This document shows, piece after piece, positions 40,832 to 52,292 of a stretch of DNA of 64,000 nt. Positions within the stretch are counted from its first letter, which is position 1. Each line of letters opens with the position of its first letter. The translations under genes and the position numbers were made by a program. Location of the stretch: positions 496,001-560,000 of the forward strand of contig NZ_CP089932.1 of the NCBI RefSeq assembly GCF_021365465.1, read 5' to 3'. Source of the stretch: Erwinia tracheiphila (lineage in GTDB: Bacteria > Pseudomonadota > Gammaproteobacteria > Enterobacterales > Enterobacteriaceae). The notes under the pieces were generated by a model. That model had not been told where the DNA came from, did no database searches, and worked only from the letters and a program-made list of their open reading frames with translations.

Positions 40832-42016
40832 TTAATGCGTTGCGTTCTTAGCGTGTTGCCTGTGCTTGCTGACCAGCCCAAGCGCTAAACACATGATAAA
40901 CACCACGGCATAGAGGACGCTAGCAGTATAGAGCGCAGCGTGAGGGCCGCCTTTGTCTACCGCATAGCCGGTGACCACGAAAGTCAACATGGTACCAACG
41001 GTGCCGCAGGTCAGAATAAAGTTCACCAGTTTGGGTGACGACTCGCGGGTTTGCAATGAGCCCAGGGTAATGATGGTGGTGTAAATAGCACTGGAGAAGA
41101 ATCCCAGGCTAATCATAATCCACTTCAGCATAGCGGCGTCAGTGCTACTCACAAACCAGTACATCAGCAGCGTGGAGAGCAGGGCGAGCAGCGTAAGGAT
41201 ACGTTGTGGATCGAAAAAACGCAGAACCGCGCTGAATACCCACATGCCAATCATATATGCGGTCCAGAAGTTGCCCACCAGCGCACCCGCCTGGCTCAGA
41301 TTCATCCCCATATCTTTAGTGGCGTATTGCGGCACCCAGCCGATAAAGCCCAGCTGCCCCAGGATATAGCACAATGCGGCGACAGAAAGGAACAGGACGC
41401 CGATTCCCCATTTTTCTTTTGCCACTGTTTGCTGACTGGCCGCCTTTTTTCCCAGTACTGGAAACTCAAAGCAGAGTGCCAGCACAAAAATAGCGATATA
41501 AATCAGTACAATACAGACATAAATCCAGTACCACGGCAGTGCGCGTGCCAGAATTGCGGCAGCAATAATCGGGAAAATGGTCCCTGCCATGCTAAAGAAT
41601 GAATCAGTGAACAGCAGTCGTGGGCCGCGCTGGCGGCCTTCATACAGATGGGTAATCAAAAAGGTACCAATTGACATGGTGATACCACTGACTACACCCA
41701 GTACAAACATGCTCGCTGAGAAAATGGTCAGGCTATGGCTTGTCATCAGGCCGAGCACGGCCAGCAGCATTAGCACAAAACCAAAAATTAGCTGGTGCTT
41801 CAGCGGGATAATTTCCATCAGCCACGCATTCAGGAACACGGCAACCAGAATGCCCCCATTGAGGAAAGTAAAGATGTTGCTCATTTGCGCGACAGGCAGA
41901 TGAAAATAGTTAGCAATATTTTCCAGAACCATGCCGGTCACAATGACCACCGCGCCGGTAAGCGCATAGGAGAAGAAACTGATCCAGGTAAGCCCAATTC
42001 GATCACGATGAGTCAT
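40832..42016 (-). CDS. tsgA: MFS transporter TsgA
   Basis: A 12-TM major facilitator protein of unknown substrate, named for tellurite/selenite-dependent expression in Salmonella. The start at 42016 ([30 protein letters not shown]) aligns with E. coli and gives 394 residues; the ATG at 42106 adds 30 residues not seen in the family. Strong matches: [43 protein letters not shown] and [33 protein letters not shown]. Divergent from ppiA. Confidence 0.94.
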   Translation of the reverse strand: MTHRDRIGLTWISFFSYALTGAVVIVTGMVLENIANYFHLPVAQMSNIFTFLNGGILVAVFLNAWLMEIIPLKHQLIFGFVLMLLAVLGLMTSHSLTIFSASMFVLGVVSGITMSIGTFLITHLYEGRQRGPRLLFTDSFFSMAGTIFPIIAAAILARALPWYWIYVCIVLIYIAIFVLALCFEFPVLGKKAASQQTVAKEKWGIGVLFLSVAALCYILGQLGFIGWVPQYATKDMGMNLSQAGALVGNFWTAYMIGMWVFSAVLRFFDPQRILTLLALLSTLLMYWFVSSTDAAMLKWIMISLGFFSSAIYTTIITLGSLQTRESSPKLVNFILTCGTVGTMLTFVVTGYAVDKGGPHAALYTASVLYAVVFIMCLALGLVSKHRQHAKNATH

Positions 42017-42290
42017 AGTCGATGCCTGTGAGTCTGAAGAATGGTGAGGCGGACGCCTGCGGTAAGCACTGGCAGTGTAACGATTCTTGTGATCTACATA
42101 AATCAATAATGAAACATGTCCTCTTAATATGCATTGAATTTGTGATGAATATAACTATGTGAAATTAACAGAAAGGGTTGGTATTGTTATTTACTCAGGT
42201 AAATAAAAGTAAAACGCTGGCGCACTGGTCAGTGCCTCTTTACAATCAACTCTGTTTTTTTGGCCTCTTGCCTACAGTAAGGAATCCTTC

Positions 42291-42863
42291 ATGTTAAAAC
42301 GTACTCTCACTGCCGTTGCCACTGTCCTTGCACTATCCACCTGCTCTGTTTCTGCACTGGCTGCAAAGGGGGATGCGCATGTGTTACTGACTACCTCGGC
42401 GGGTGAAATTGAGCTGGAACTGAATAACCAGAAAGCCCCTGTCTCCGTCAAAAATTTCGTCGATTATGTGAATGGCGGTTTTTATAACAATACCACATTC
42501 CATCGCGTTATTCCTGGATTTATGGTGCAGGGGGGCGGCTTCACTACCGATATGCAGCAAAAACCTACCCATGCGCCGATTAAAAATGAAGCGGATAACG
42601 GCCTGCTGAACAAGCGCGGTACTATTTCTATGGCCCGCACTGCAGACAAAGACAGCGCTACCAGCCAGTTCTTTATTAACGTGGCCGATAATGCTTTCCT
42701 TGACCACGGTCAGCGTGATTTTGGCTATGCGGTGTTTGGCAAGGTTATTAAAGGCCAGGACGTGGCGGATAAAATCTCTCAGGTTCCTACGCAAAATGTC
42801 GCTCCCTTCCAAAATGTTCCTGTGAAGCCTGTCGTCATTCTTTCTGCGGAAGTCCTTCCCTGA
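42291..42863 (+). CDS. ppiA: Periplasmic peptidyl-prolyl isomerase A (cyclophilin)
   Basis: Catalyses proline isomerisation in the periplasm. Signal peptide 1-24 (cut after ALA), then a bacterial cyclophilin: [52 protein letters not shown]. 190 residues as in E. coli. fic and yhfG, which lie between ppiA and pabA in E. coli, are absent. Confidence 0.96.
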   Translation: MLKRTLTAVATVLALSTCSVSALAAKGDAHVLLTTSAGEIELELNNQKAPVSVKNFVDYVNGGFYNNTTFHRVIPGFMVQGGGFTTDMQQKPTHAPIKNEADNGLLNKRGTISMARTADKDSATSQFFINVADNAFLDHGQRDFGYAVFGKVIKGQDVADKISQVPTQNVAPFQNVPVKPVVILSAEVLP

Positions 42864-42965
42864 AACTGCCTGTTGGAGTAATGCGGCTGTTTTGTTTGTA
42901 CCTGAGCGCTACAGCCATCATCCCCCTGAACGTCTGTACTTCCTTCATTCCTTCCCGGAGCGTCC

Positions 42966-43541
42966 ATGCTGTTGCTCATTGATAACTATGACTCTTTTAC
43001 CTGGAACCTTTATCAATACTTTTGTCAGTCAGGTGTTGAGGTCTGCGTGCGGCGTAACGATGAAGTGACCCTGGCACAAATTGCCGGGCAGCGTCCCGAC
43101 CAGCTGGTCATTTCTCCCGGTCCCTGCACGCCTGATGATGCGGGCATTTCACTGGCTGCCATTGCGGAATTTGCCGGAAAAATACCAATTCTGGGCGTCT
43201 GTCTTGGGCATCAGGCTATTGCACAGGCATTTGGTGGTCGGGTGGTGCGGGCAAGGGAGGTCATGCACGGTAAGACCTCAGCCATTGAGCACAATGACGG
43301 TGGCGTATTTCGCGGTCTGAACCATCCCCTGACGGTGACGCGCTATCATTCGCTGATTGTGGAAAAAACATCTTTCCCCCCTGAATTCGAAGTCACTGCC
43401 TGGACCGTGCGCGATGGCGAAGTGGATGAGATTATGGGATTTCGCCACAGGCAGCTTCCCTTGCAGGGAGTACAATTTCATCCGGAAAGCATCCTGAGTG
43501 AGCAGGGGCACCAATTGCTCGACAACTTTATTCGCCAGTAA
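42966..43541 (+). CDS. pabA: Aminodeoxychorismate synthase, glutamine amidotransferase component
   Basis: Supplies ammonia to PabB for 4-amino-4-deoxychorismate in folate synthesis. Class I glutamine amidotransferase with the nucleophile in [15 protein letters not shown], and the His/Glu of the triad in QFHPESI. Opens [17 protein letters not shown]. 191 residues (E. coli 187). Same direction as argD, 84 bp upstream. Confidence 0.95.
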   Translation: MLLLIDNYDSFTWNLYQYFCQSGVEVCVRRNDEVTLAQIAGQRPDQLVISPGPCTPDDAGISLAAIAEFAGKIPILGVCLGHQAIAQAFGGRVVRAREVMHGKTSAIEHNDGGVFRGLNHPLTVTRYHSLIVEKTSFPPEFEVTAWTVRDGEVDEIMGFRHRQLPLQGVQFHPESILSEQGHQLLDNFIRQ

Positions 43542-43610
43542 AAAGTTGCCTTTAATTGATTTTTTATGCATATTTCTCGATTATAATTTCACGTTATTTA
43601 AACGTAATGA

Positions 43611-44846
<1,236 letters not shown>

Positions 44847-44864
44847 GTTTCTTGTTAACGCCAG

Positions 44865-44890
44865 CCGACCTGATTGTTCAGGTCGGTTTT
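44865..44890 (+). terminator. argD terminator, overlapping the yhfK 3' end
   Basis: Perfect 9-bp stem CCGACCTGA/TCAGGTCGG, 4-nt loop, then TTTTC. The right arm and T-run encode, on the opposite strand, the last codons and stop of yhfK. Confidence 0.85.
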
Positions 44891-46950
44891 CTCAAACGTT
44901 GTGATAACCAGTGACCATGATGGGGGCGATTAGCCCAGGCGAGCGAAGAAATGGTGTGCATCACTTTCAGATGTTCCAGAATGCGCTGTACGTGTCTTTC
45001 CAGAATGGTTATTGCTGCCTGGGGTTGTTCTGTCTTAGCCTCCATAACATCGGAGTCACAGCCCGGCCCGTCATATTCCAGTCGCTGCTGGCAGCGCTGA
45101 AGCGCGATTTCGCAGGTTTGCAAATATCCCTCAGCCAGTGATGTGGTCAACATAGTGTGCTCACGAGTCAGAATAGTCATGGCATTAATATGCTCAACAA
45201 TAAACTGGCTATGGGTAACCCACAGCTTCATATCAGCCAGATAGCGAGCATCGAATCCAGGCTCCTGCATGGCCTGATTAAGTGAGTTAAACAGCGCATT
45301 ATGTGCCTGATTAACCTTCAGGCGTTGATATGCCAGCATCTCGGGGCGCTGTTCATTGCCCAGTAGCATTTGCAGCGCGTTCTGGTAGGTTCCAAGCGCA
45401 TCATGCGCATTCTGTCTCAGTAGCCCGCTTTGCCATTGTGGCCAAAGCCAGACCATACCACCAAACGCAATCAGACAGCCCATAAGCGTGTCCATCAGAC
45501 GCGGCAACAAAAAGTCCGCGCCGTTCATCGACAGCAGCTGCAATGAATAGACCGCCGTTACCGTGAAGCCGACCGTTGCCCAGCCGTAAAACTTACGTAT
45601 AAACAAATAGCTAATTAGCGTAATCCCCAGCATTACCAGCAGCACAAGTGACTCCGGGGCATTAAGCCGTAGCGTAATTGCGGCGATAATCAGCCCGGCA
45701 AGCGTACCGAGCGCCCGATGTTGAATCCGCACGCGGGTGGCGCTGTAACCGTTCTGACTGACAAACATCACCGTCATCTGAATCCAGTACGGTTTGGGTA
45801 AATCAAAAAACAGCGCCATGGAACTGGCAAAGGTTAGCATCACGGCAAAGCGTGCGGCAGTGCGCAGTGCTGCTGATTTTAGCGAGAGATAGCTTTTTGT
45901 CGCCGATAAAAGCGGCAGCCTGCGCTGACGATCTGCCATTAAATCACGCCGATAGAGAGGGCGCTGTGTACGCAATATCCGCGCAATCCGGCTAAAGTGG
46001 TAGTAGCAGAACCCCCCCACGGGATTATCAGGATGCTGACGGGCCAGTTTCATCAGCGCCTGTAATTGCTTGTCCATTGTGAAACGGTCGGGCATGCGGT
46101 GATAAAGTATGCCGTCTGCTAATGTGCGAAGCCGTGCTGCAATGGTTAACGCATTCCAGCGAATAACCGCCTCGGCGTGGCTTTGTCCCACCAGTTTTTG
46201 TACTTCACCCGGTTGATGCAGGCTGACGGAAATGTGTTCCTGTAAATCGAGGGCAATCTGGAAAGCACGCGTTAGCCGTTTATGATGATTATTGGCGGCC
46301 AGCATATGCATTTGTTGATAGCAGGTGGTGATAAGATCGACGGCTTTTTGCTGGCGTGCCAGCAGCGGCGGCAGCGCTTTTTCCGGGTCGGTGAGTTTAG
46401 TTAGCAGGGTATATTTTGCCTCGCAGTAGCCTGCCAGCTCGCGATACAAAAGACTCAGCGTTTCGCGCATGGGCTGCTCTTTCCACAGCCAGAACCAGAA
46501 CCAGTTAAAAACGCCGTACCAGATGGTGCCAAGGATATAAAGTATCGGCGGCTGCCACAGCGGCATCCTGCCTGCGAGGCTGAGAGTAAAGATCGCGGCG
46601 ATCAGCGAGCCGGGCAACAGCCTGCCGTGCAGCGGGCTGATCTCGCCAGTGACGCCCAGCAGTATTGCCATTACAAACAGGATGACGGGTAATGGCACCT
46701 GGTACTCACCCAGGTACTGGATAAGAAAGCTGCTAAAAGCAAACAGGCTGCCGCCCACAATCAGGCGTTTGAAAAAACGTTTATGGGGCGTGTCCAGGCC
46801 GGCAATATTGCAGCATGCGGGCACCAGAGAAAACAGTAATCCGTTTTGCAGATGCCCCAGTAACCAGCCAATGGAAACGGGTAAACAAAGCACCATTGTC
46901 TGGCGCAGGGCATAATTAATTTCCGGATGGTAGATGATTCGACGCCACAT
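44878..46950 (-). CDS. yhfK: FUSC-type inner-membrane protein YhfK
   Basis: A large membrane protein of unknown role in the FUSC/aromatic-acid-exporter-like group. Two clusters of hydrophobic helices (about 18-170 and 375-510) each precede a cytoplasmic helical region, the usual duplicated FUSC layout; the second contains YWIQMTVMFVSQNGYSATRVRIQHRALGTLAG, the FUSC core. 690 residues (E. coli 696). Convergent with argD; adjacent to crp as in E. coli. Confidence 0.9.
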   Translation of the reverse strand: MWRRIIYHPEINYALRQTMVLCLPVSIGWLLGHLQNGLLFSLVPACCNIAGLDTPHKRFFKRLIVGGSLFAFSSFLIQYLGEYQVPLPVILFVMAILLGVTGEISPLHGRLLPGSLIAAIFTLSLAGRMPLWQPPILYILGTIWYGVFNWFWFWLWKEQPMRETLSLLYRELAGYCEAKYTLLTKLTDPEKALPPLLARQQKAVDLITTCYQQMHMLAANNHHKRLTRAFQIALDLQEHISVSLHQPGEVQKLVGQSHAEAVIRWNALTIAARLRTLADGILYHRMPDRFTMDKQLQALMKLARQHPDNPVGGFCYYHFSRIARILRTQRPLYRRDLMADRQRRLPLLSATKSYLSLKSAALRTAARFAVMLTFASSMALFFDLPKPYWIQMTVMFVSQNGYSATRVRIQHRALGTLAGLIIAAITLRLNAPESLVLLVMLGITLISYLFIRKFYGWATVGFTVTAVYSLQLLSMNGADFLLPRLMDTLMGCLIAFGGMVWLWPQWQSGLLRQNAHDALGTYQNALQMLLGNEQRPEMLAYQRLKVNQAHNALFNSLNQAMQEPGFDARYLADMKLWVTHSQFIVEHINAMTILTREHTMLTTSLAEGYLQTCEIALQRCQQRLEYDGPGCDSDVMEAKTEQPQAAITILERHVQRILEHLKVMHTISSLAWANRPHHGHWLSQRLRKPT

Positions 46951-47007
46951 GAATTCGTACCAAATAAAAGGCGTAACAGGGAGTATTACGCCATGGTGCT
47001 GTGACGA

Positions 47008-47640
47008 CTAACGTGTGCCGTAGACAACGATAGTTTTACCGTGCGCAGAAATGAGGTTCTGATCTTCCAGCATTTTCAAAATTCGACCTACCGTTTCGCG
47101 GGAACAACCGACAATCTGGCCGATCTCCTGCCGGGTGATCTTAATTTGCATACCATCGGGATGGGTCATGGCATCGGGCTGTTTAGCCAGATTCAGCAGC
47201 GTTTGTGCAATTCGGCCTGTAACATCAAGGAAAGCTAAATTACCGACTTTCTCGGAGGTAACCTGAAGACGGCGAGCCATCTGCGATGAGAGACGCATCA
47301 GTATTTCGGGATTAACCTGGATGAGCTGACGGAATTTTTTATAGGATATTTCGGCAACTTCGCAGGCGGCCTTTGCCCGTACCCATGCGCTGCGTTCCTG
47401 GCCTTCTTCAAACAGGCCAAGTTCACCGATAAAGTCACCCTGGTTAAGGTAAGAGAGGATCATCTCTTTACCTTCTTCATCCTTAATGAGCACAGCCACG
47501 GAGCCTTTAACGATGTAATAGAGCGTTTCCGCTTTTTCACCCTGGTGAATCAGCGTGCTTTTGGATGGATATTTGTGAATATGGCAATGTGACAGGAACC
47601 ATTCGAGTGTCGGGTCTGTTTGCGGTTTGCCGAGAACCAT
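47008..47640 (-). CDS. crp: cAMP receptor protein (CRP)
   Basis: Global regulator responding to cAMP. 210 residues, near-identical to E. coli. cAMP pocket [23 protein letters not shown], dimerisation helix, and the recognition helix-turn-helix [23 protein letters not shown]. Likely controls the glp genes in this window, as known for the family. Divergent from yhfA. Confidence 0.98.
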   Translation of the reverse strand: MVLGKPQTDPTLEWFLSHCHIHKYPSKSTLIHQGEKAETLYYIVKGSVAVLIKDEEGKEMILSYLNQGDFIGELGLFEEGQERSAWVRAKAACEVAEISYKKFRQLIQVNPEILMRLSSQMARRLQVTSEKVGNLAFLDVTGRIAQTLLNLAKQPDAMTHPDGMQIKITRQEIGQIVGCSRETVGRILKMLEDQNLISAHGKTIVVYGTR

Positions 47641-47950
47641 TCGCTTTTATCCTCTGTTGTAATCATGCCTTAAATTCAGGAGCGGAATTCCCTGTCAGGC
47701 GATCAAAATGGTCAAGTTTTCCCTTATCAGGAAATTTATTCTGGCTCGATGAAAAGCCTTGCTTGTTTTAACATTTCTTTTCGTCCTGTTTTGTAGAGTA
47801 CTGACGAAAATTTTACAGTCTTTTTGTAGCACAGCTTTGCATCAGTGTCTTGTGTTCTCTTACTCCAGCATAGAGGGAAAATGGGAAGATTACCGTTTTT
47901 GTTATTTGCGCGTAATCTTACGCTAACTGAATGAATTAGGAGAACTTGTA
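47641..47950. promoter_or_regulatory. crp-yhfA divergent intergenic region
   Basis: 310 bases without a gene. It must hold the crp promoter and its long leader. A GGAG site lies 9 nt before yhfA. I could not place CRP or -10/-35 sites with confidence. Confidence 0.4.
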
Positions 47951-48358
47951 ATGGAAGCGCGTGTTAAATGGGTTGAGGGGCTGATCTTTTTGGGCGAGTT
48001 TTCATCGGGATATCAGGTACTCATGGATGGCAACTCGGGGGATAAAGCACCCAGCCCCATGGAGATGGTGTTGATGGCAGCAGGTGGATGCAGCGCGATT
48101 GATGTGGTCTCAATCCTGCAGAAAGGCCGCCATGACGTAAAAGATTGCGAAGTGAAACTTACGTCAACCCGCCGTGAGGAAGCCCTGGGACTCTTCACCC
48201 GCATCAATCTGCATTTTATCGTTACCGGTAGTGCACTGGCTGATAAAGCGCGATATCGCGCACTGTCGATCTTTCGGCAGATAAAATACTGTACCGTTGC
48301 CTTAATGCTGGCTAAGGGCGTGACGATCACGCACAGTTACGAGACCATCGTGCTTTGA
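47951..48358 (+). CDS. yhfA: OsmC-family protein YhfA with a locally frameshifted segment
   Basis: Small OsmC-like fold protein of unknown substrate. Residues 1-95 follow the family closely (MEARVKWVEGLIFLGEFSSGYQVLMDGNSGDKAPSPMEMVLMAAGGCSAIDVVSILQKGR, with the usual Cys59-type thiol in GGCSA). Residues 105-112 (LSIFRQIK) do not fit: the family has a VDLSAEK-type segment. The same DNA read in the +2 frame (48265-48285) gives VDLSADK, so two nearby indels (two bases before, one after) have shifted just this piece, and the frame returns for YCTVALMLAKGVTITHSYE. The second OsmC Cys (YC) survives. Length 135, one more than E. coli. Confidence 0.9.
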   Translation: MEARVKWVEGLIFLGEFSSGYQVLMDGNSGDKAPSPMEMVLMAAGGCSAIDVVSILQKGRHDVKDCEVKLTSTRREEALGLFTRINLHFIVTGSALADKARYRALSIFRQIKYCTVALMLAKGVTITHSYETIVL

Positions 48359-48387
48359 GCTTAATAACGCCTTGTTCAGGCAGGGTG

Positions 48388-49257
48388 TTATTCTATTTTT
48401 TTTACCTCTATCAATCGCTTAACCAGCGGAGCCATAATCAGTTCCATCGCCAGTCCCATCTTACCGCCCGGTACGACCAACGTGTTAATACGCGAGATAA
48501 ACGACCCATCCAGCATCGTCAACAGATAGGGAAAATCAATATCTTCCAGCGACTGGAAATGAATGACGACAAAGCTTTCATCAAGTGAGGGAATGGAACG
48601 AGCGGCAAACGGGTTTGATGTATCGACGGTCGGCACACGCTGAAAGTTGAGATGCGTGCGGGAAAACTGCGGAGTAATAAAATTAATATAATCATCCATT
48701 GACCGCACTACGGAATCCATCACGCCCTCGCGAGAATGATCACGCTCACTGGTATCGCGCACCAGTTTTTGAATCCACTCAAGATTAACAATAGGTACCA
48801 CGCCGACCAGCAGATCGACATGCTGTGCAACATCATTTTGCTCGGTGACCACACCGCCGTGAAGGCCCTCATAAAACAGCACGTCAGTGGGTTCCGGTAG
48901 CGGTTGCCAGGGCGTAAAGGTACCCGGAACCTGATTCCACGGCACGGCTTCATCAAAGGTATGCAAATATTTACGGGACTTACCGCTGCCGCTGCGACCA
49001 TATTCCTCAAAGGTCTCCTCCAGCAGCGAAAAGTCGTTGGCTTCCGGTCCGAAATAGCTGACATGACGTCCCAAATCCCGCGCCTTACGAATAGCCATAT
49101 CCATTTCTGGTCGGGTGAATCGATGAAAGCTGTCTCCTTCCACCTCGGCTGCATGCAGATTCAGCTGCTGAAAAATTTTACGAAATGCGCGGCTGGTGGT
49201 GGTGGTTCCCGCGCCACTGGAACCGGTCACCGCAATCACTGGATGTTTCGCAGACAT
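48388..49257 (-). CDS. prkB: Phosphoribulokinase-like protein PrkB
   Basis: A P-loop kinase of the phosphoribulokinase/uridine kinase group; its substrate in heterotrophic enterobacteria is not established. P-loop GSSGAGTTTTS near the N-terminus; EGDSFHRF and FYEGLHGG typical of PRK. Start at 49257 (MSAKHPVIAVTGSSGAGTT) gives 289 residues, identical in length to E. coli. Convergent with yhfA. Confidence 0.93.
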   Translation of the reverse strand: MSAKHPVIAVTGSSGAGTTTTSRAFRKIFQQLNLHAAEVEGDSFHRFTRPEMDMAIRKARDLGRHVSYFGPEANDFSLLEETFEEYGRSGSGKSRKYLHTFDEAVPWNQVPGTFTPWQPLPEPTDVLFYEGLHGGVVTEQNDVAQHVDLLVGVVPIVNLEWIQKLVRDTSERDHSREGVMDSVVRSMDDYINFITPQFSRTHLNFQRVPTVDTSNPFAARSIPSLDESFVVIHFQSLEDIDFPYLLTMLDGSFISRINTLVVPGGKMGLAMELIMAPLVKRLIEVKKIE

Positions 49258-49573
49258 AAACGTATTCCTTATCAATAGCAATCGGCCATTGTTAACACGT
49301 TTTATAACCTGCTGTCATCATCCGTTCTGTTGCAGGCGGGAGAGCGATGACTTGATAAAAATCAGGCCAAATAGAGGGTTAGCTGAGGCTGAACGCACTT
49401 CAGGATTTTCAGGACAGTTTGTCCGTTATGGGAAATACAAGGCGATCCATCAGGGCGCTGTCCGGTGATAGCTGATTGCGCTAGCCCCCAAGGTTTGGCA
49501 GGTCGTCGACATGATTTTTATCATCGGCATCATCGACGAGCAGGCGTTCAACAAAAAAAGCGTATTGGCGTAT
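49258..49573. other. prkB-yheU intergenic region
   Basis: 316 bases, longer than the short gap in E. coli. No gene or IS fragment recognised. A small palindrome GGACA-GTT-TGTCC is at 49413-49425. This may be junk left by a deleted gene. Confidence 0.4.
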
Positions 49574-49795
49574 TCAGGGCTGGTGCAGCTGTCCTCGCCG
49601 CATGATATTGACGGTTTCGTGAAGTTCCGACCAGACCAGCATCGCTTCGCCGCTGCGTAATTGCAGGTGCACATCCTTTACCTTTTGGGTCAGCGAACGT
49701 TCATGTTCACCATAATCCGTCCCTTCACGCAGCACAAAGGATTCAATCAGATTGTTCAGCGTGTCTGTTTCCAAATCCTGCCAGGGAATAATCAT
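49574..49795 (-). CDS. yheU: UPF0270 protein YheU
   Basis: A 73-residue protein of unknown function, almost identical to E. coli YheU (72): [39 protein letters not shown] and [17 protein letters not shown]. Usually the partner of yheT, which is broken here. Not visibly damaged. Confidence 0.92.
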   Translation of the reverse strand: MIIPWQDLETDTLNNLIESFVLREGTDYGEHERSLTQKVKDVHLQLRSGEAMLVWSELHETVNIMRRGQLHQP

Positions 49796-49820
49796 CTTTG
49801 TTGTCCAACCAGTTTGAAAG

Positions 49821-50789
49821 CTAATGTGGTATTTGCTCCTCCAGCCACATGCGGGGCTGACGAAGGGTTACACCGACAAATCCTACATGTCCGCCATAAT
49901 CGGTCAACTGATACTCCACGCAGGCGGGCAGCAGCCGACGGGAGGAATGACCGTGTCGGTCATAAAAGGCTCGTCTTTAGCATGGATAATCAGCATGGGC
50001 CTGGTGACGCCCGGCATCGCGCTGCAACGTCGGTAGTAGTCGCTTGCATCCTGAAAACCATGTGCTCTGGCGGTGATAACATCGTCAAAACCACGCAGCG
50101 TTTTCAGCGCGTTGAGTTGGGCCATGTCCACTGGCAGCGTACCCGGCCAGGCGATCAGCTTCCTCCTGGCATTTTTCTTCAGCCGATTGAGTAAGTAACG
50201 CGGGTAGAGTCGGGAAAATCCCTTTTCCAGTCGCAGACTGCAAGGTTCCAGCATCAGTGGTGCTGAGGCCATGACGTCGGCATCCAGCAGGTAGCAGGCA
50301 GCGATCGCCCTGTTGTCCCATCAGACAGGCCAACATATTACCGCCCAAAGAAAAGCCGACCGATACAGTGAGAACTGTGCCACGGTGTTCTCGCAGCCAG
50401 TGCAGAAAAAAGGTGGCATCGGTGGTTTCATCCGAATGATAAAGACGATGAAGCCTGTTGGGTTCACCGCTGCAACCACGAAAATGCATGACAACACCCA
50501 GCCAGCCGTGCTGTTGACACGCGAGTAACAAACCATGCGCATAGGGACTGTTTACGCTTCCCTCAGGTCCGTGGAACAGTACCACTCGGGGTTTGTATCT
50601 TGCTTTGGCCGGGTCTTCACTCCAGGCCAGATCGATAAAATCACCGTCAGGCAGGGTCAGACGCTGCCAGTGAGGCACCAGGAGGATCCTGCGTCTCACC
50701 AGCCGCGGCAAAAGGGTTTGCAAATGCGGGTTGCGTCCCCCGGCTGGCGGCTGAAAGTCAGCAGACTGCTGATTTAAAATCATGTTCAA
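49821..50789 (-). pseudogene. yheT: Alpha/beta-hydrolase YheT, frameshifted
   Basis: Family sequence runs from MNMILNQQ... through NPHLQTLLPRLVRRR, HFRGCSGEPNRLHRLYHSDET and GFSLGGNMLACL (nucleophile Ser), then changes frame near 50300-50325, continuing as DADVMASAPLMLEPCSLRLEKGFSRLYPRYLLN...LIIHAKDEPFM, and changes frame again near 49915, ending [18 protein letters not shown]...QIPH-stop at 49821. The acid and His of the triad are therefore out of frame with the Ser. Two independent frameshifts make a dead gene likelier than a sequencing slip, but raw reads would decide. Confidence 0.88.
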
Positions 50790-50867
50790 AATACTTGTCG
50801 GTTTCCTGTCATATTGCTAGCTTCATCAGGTTTATTTCTGGTCGTGGGTGAGGAGCACCTGATTCAT

Positions 50868-51470
50868 ATGGAACTGAGTTTATTTTTATCAATGTTAGGC
50901 TTTCTCTGGGTAGCTGCCATCACGCCGGGACCTAATAATATGTTACTCACGGCGTCAGGTGCCAATTTTGGTTTCCTGCGCTCATTATGGCTGCTTATCG
51001 GTATCATGATTGGCATGCAGCTGATGTTGTTCATTGTGGCGTCGGGCGTTGGCGGCCTTATCCTGCTTTATCCTTCTCTTCATCTGTTTCTAAAAATTGC
51101 CGGAAGCGCCTATCTCCTCTGGCTGGCATGGAAAATCGGCACGGCAAAATATGAGAAGCTGGAAACGGGCGATGCGCTGAAGCGGCCCATGCCGTTCTGG
51201 CAAGGCGGGCTGCTACAGCTGATTAATCCTAAGGCCTGGCTAATGGCGTTGGGTGCGGTTACCAGCTTTAGCCTGTCTGGTGACGCCTGGCGAGGTTCAG
51301 TAATGGCAATAAGTGCGGGAATGGCTCTCGTTAACGTGGTATCCGGTGTCATTTGGTTAGGGTGTGGCACGATAATCGGGCATATTCTGGCCAGCCGCCG
51401 CGCATGGGTGATTTTCAATGTTTCTATGGGATTGCTCACGGCGGCCTGTGTTTTGCTCATCTGGCATTAA
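50868..51470 (+). CDS. LysE/RhtB-family amino acid exporter
   Basis: A six-helix inner-membrane exporter of the LysE superfamily. MELSLFLSMLGFLWVAAITPGPNNMLLTASGANFGF holds the family motif (TPGPNN), followed by the LLQLINPKAWLMALG segment typical of RhtB-type proteins. 200 residues from the ATG at 50868; in-frame upstream starts reach 50814. The substrate cannot be told from sequence. Divergent from yheT; its TAA stop is the target-site duplication of the adjacent IS5-family relic. Confidence 0.85.
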   Translation: MELSLFLSMLGFLWVAAITPGPNNMLLTASGANFGFLRSLWLLIGIMIGMQLMLFIVASGVGGLILLYPSLHLFLKIAGSAYLLWLAWKIGTAKYEKLETGDALKRPMPFWQGGLLQLINPKAWLMALGAVTSFSLSGDAWRGSVMAISAGMALVNVVSGVIWLGCGTIIGHILASRRAWVIFNVSMGLLTAACVLLIWH

Positions 51471-51529
51471 GACGCTGTCCCAAAAGGCACCATCGTATAA
51501 TGCATCCCGGTCATATCTGAGGGCAAAGT

Positions 51530-52292
51530 ATGGCAGGCGGTAAAGGGCAGATTAGCGATGAACTCCGGGACAAAATGGCCCCGCTTATCCCGGAACATAA
51601 AACCCGCCATCCTCCGGGTACGCGCCGAAAACGTGTTGATAATCGGGCCGCAATGAACGCCATTTTCTTCGTCCCCAGCACAGCCTGTCAGTGGAATGCA
51701 CTCAATGCCACAGGGATAGGTTCATCAGCTTCTGCGCCCCGGCGCTTCCGGGAACGGAGAGACGCAGGTGTCTTCGGGCGTTTCTGGCAGAACGGATTAC
51801 TGGCCTGTGAACACCCGGACGGCACGGACTGCTCATGGTTGTCGGTGGATGGCGGTATGACAACATCACCGCTGCCGGGACAAAAAACAGGACGCAATCC
51901 CACGGACACAGGGAAACAGGGAAACAGGGAAACAGGGCGTAAAGCCCAGTCTGATGACAGACGCCGGCGGGCTTCCTCTGTCACGGGTCGCAGCAGCAAA
52001 CAGGCATGACATCAAACTGGTGGCGGACACACCCGGTGCTCTTCAGACGGGGCGTCCGGGGCAAAAACCCGGACTCTGCCCGGACAAAGGCGACGAAGCG
52101 CCCGGGCTGAAAACAGACCGGTTGAGCCGTCGTGACGAACCTTCAGTGCCCGTCGCCGGGCCGTCGGGAGGACGCACAGCCGGATGAACCGGTTTCGCCG
52201 GCCCCTGACCCGACGGGAAAAGACGTCTGAGAATGACGGGGCCCTGTTGCATTTTTCCTGTGGTCTGATTGTCTGGAATAAAGCCCTGTTGA
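51530..52292 (+). pseudogene. IS5-family transposase, frameshifted
   Basis: Opens MAGGKGQISDELRDKMAPLIPEHKTRHPPGTRRKRVDNR, typical of the IS1031/IS427-like groups. After TGKQG an array of three 8-bp repeats (51911-51934) throws the frame; the next segment MTDAGGLPLSRVAAANRHDIKLVADT is in another frame, and FRRPLTRREKTSENDGALLHFSCGLIVWNK in a third. Catalytic DDE order can be followed (SVDGG, D in ANRHDIKLV, REKT) but not in one frame. Confidence 0.85.
51911..51937 (+). repeat. 8-bp tandem repeat (gggaaaca, 3 copies)
   Basis: Three perfect copies of GGGAAACA followed by GGG. With one copy the transposase would read on as TGKQGVKPSLMTDAGG; two extra units (16 bp) put the frame out by one base. 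Confidence 0.9.

Noticed and set aside
43555..43600. ArgR boxes upstream of argD
   Set aside because: The AT-rich sequence is suggestive but does not match the 18-bp palindromic consensus well enough to call.
47565..47771. Open frame crossing the crp start on the opposite strand
   Set aside because: No ribosome site or similarity; most likely a shadow of crp and its leader.
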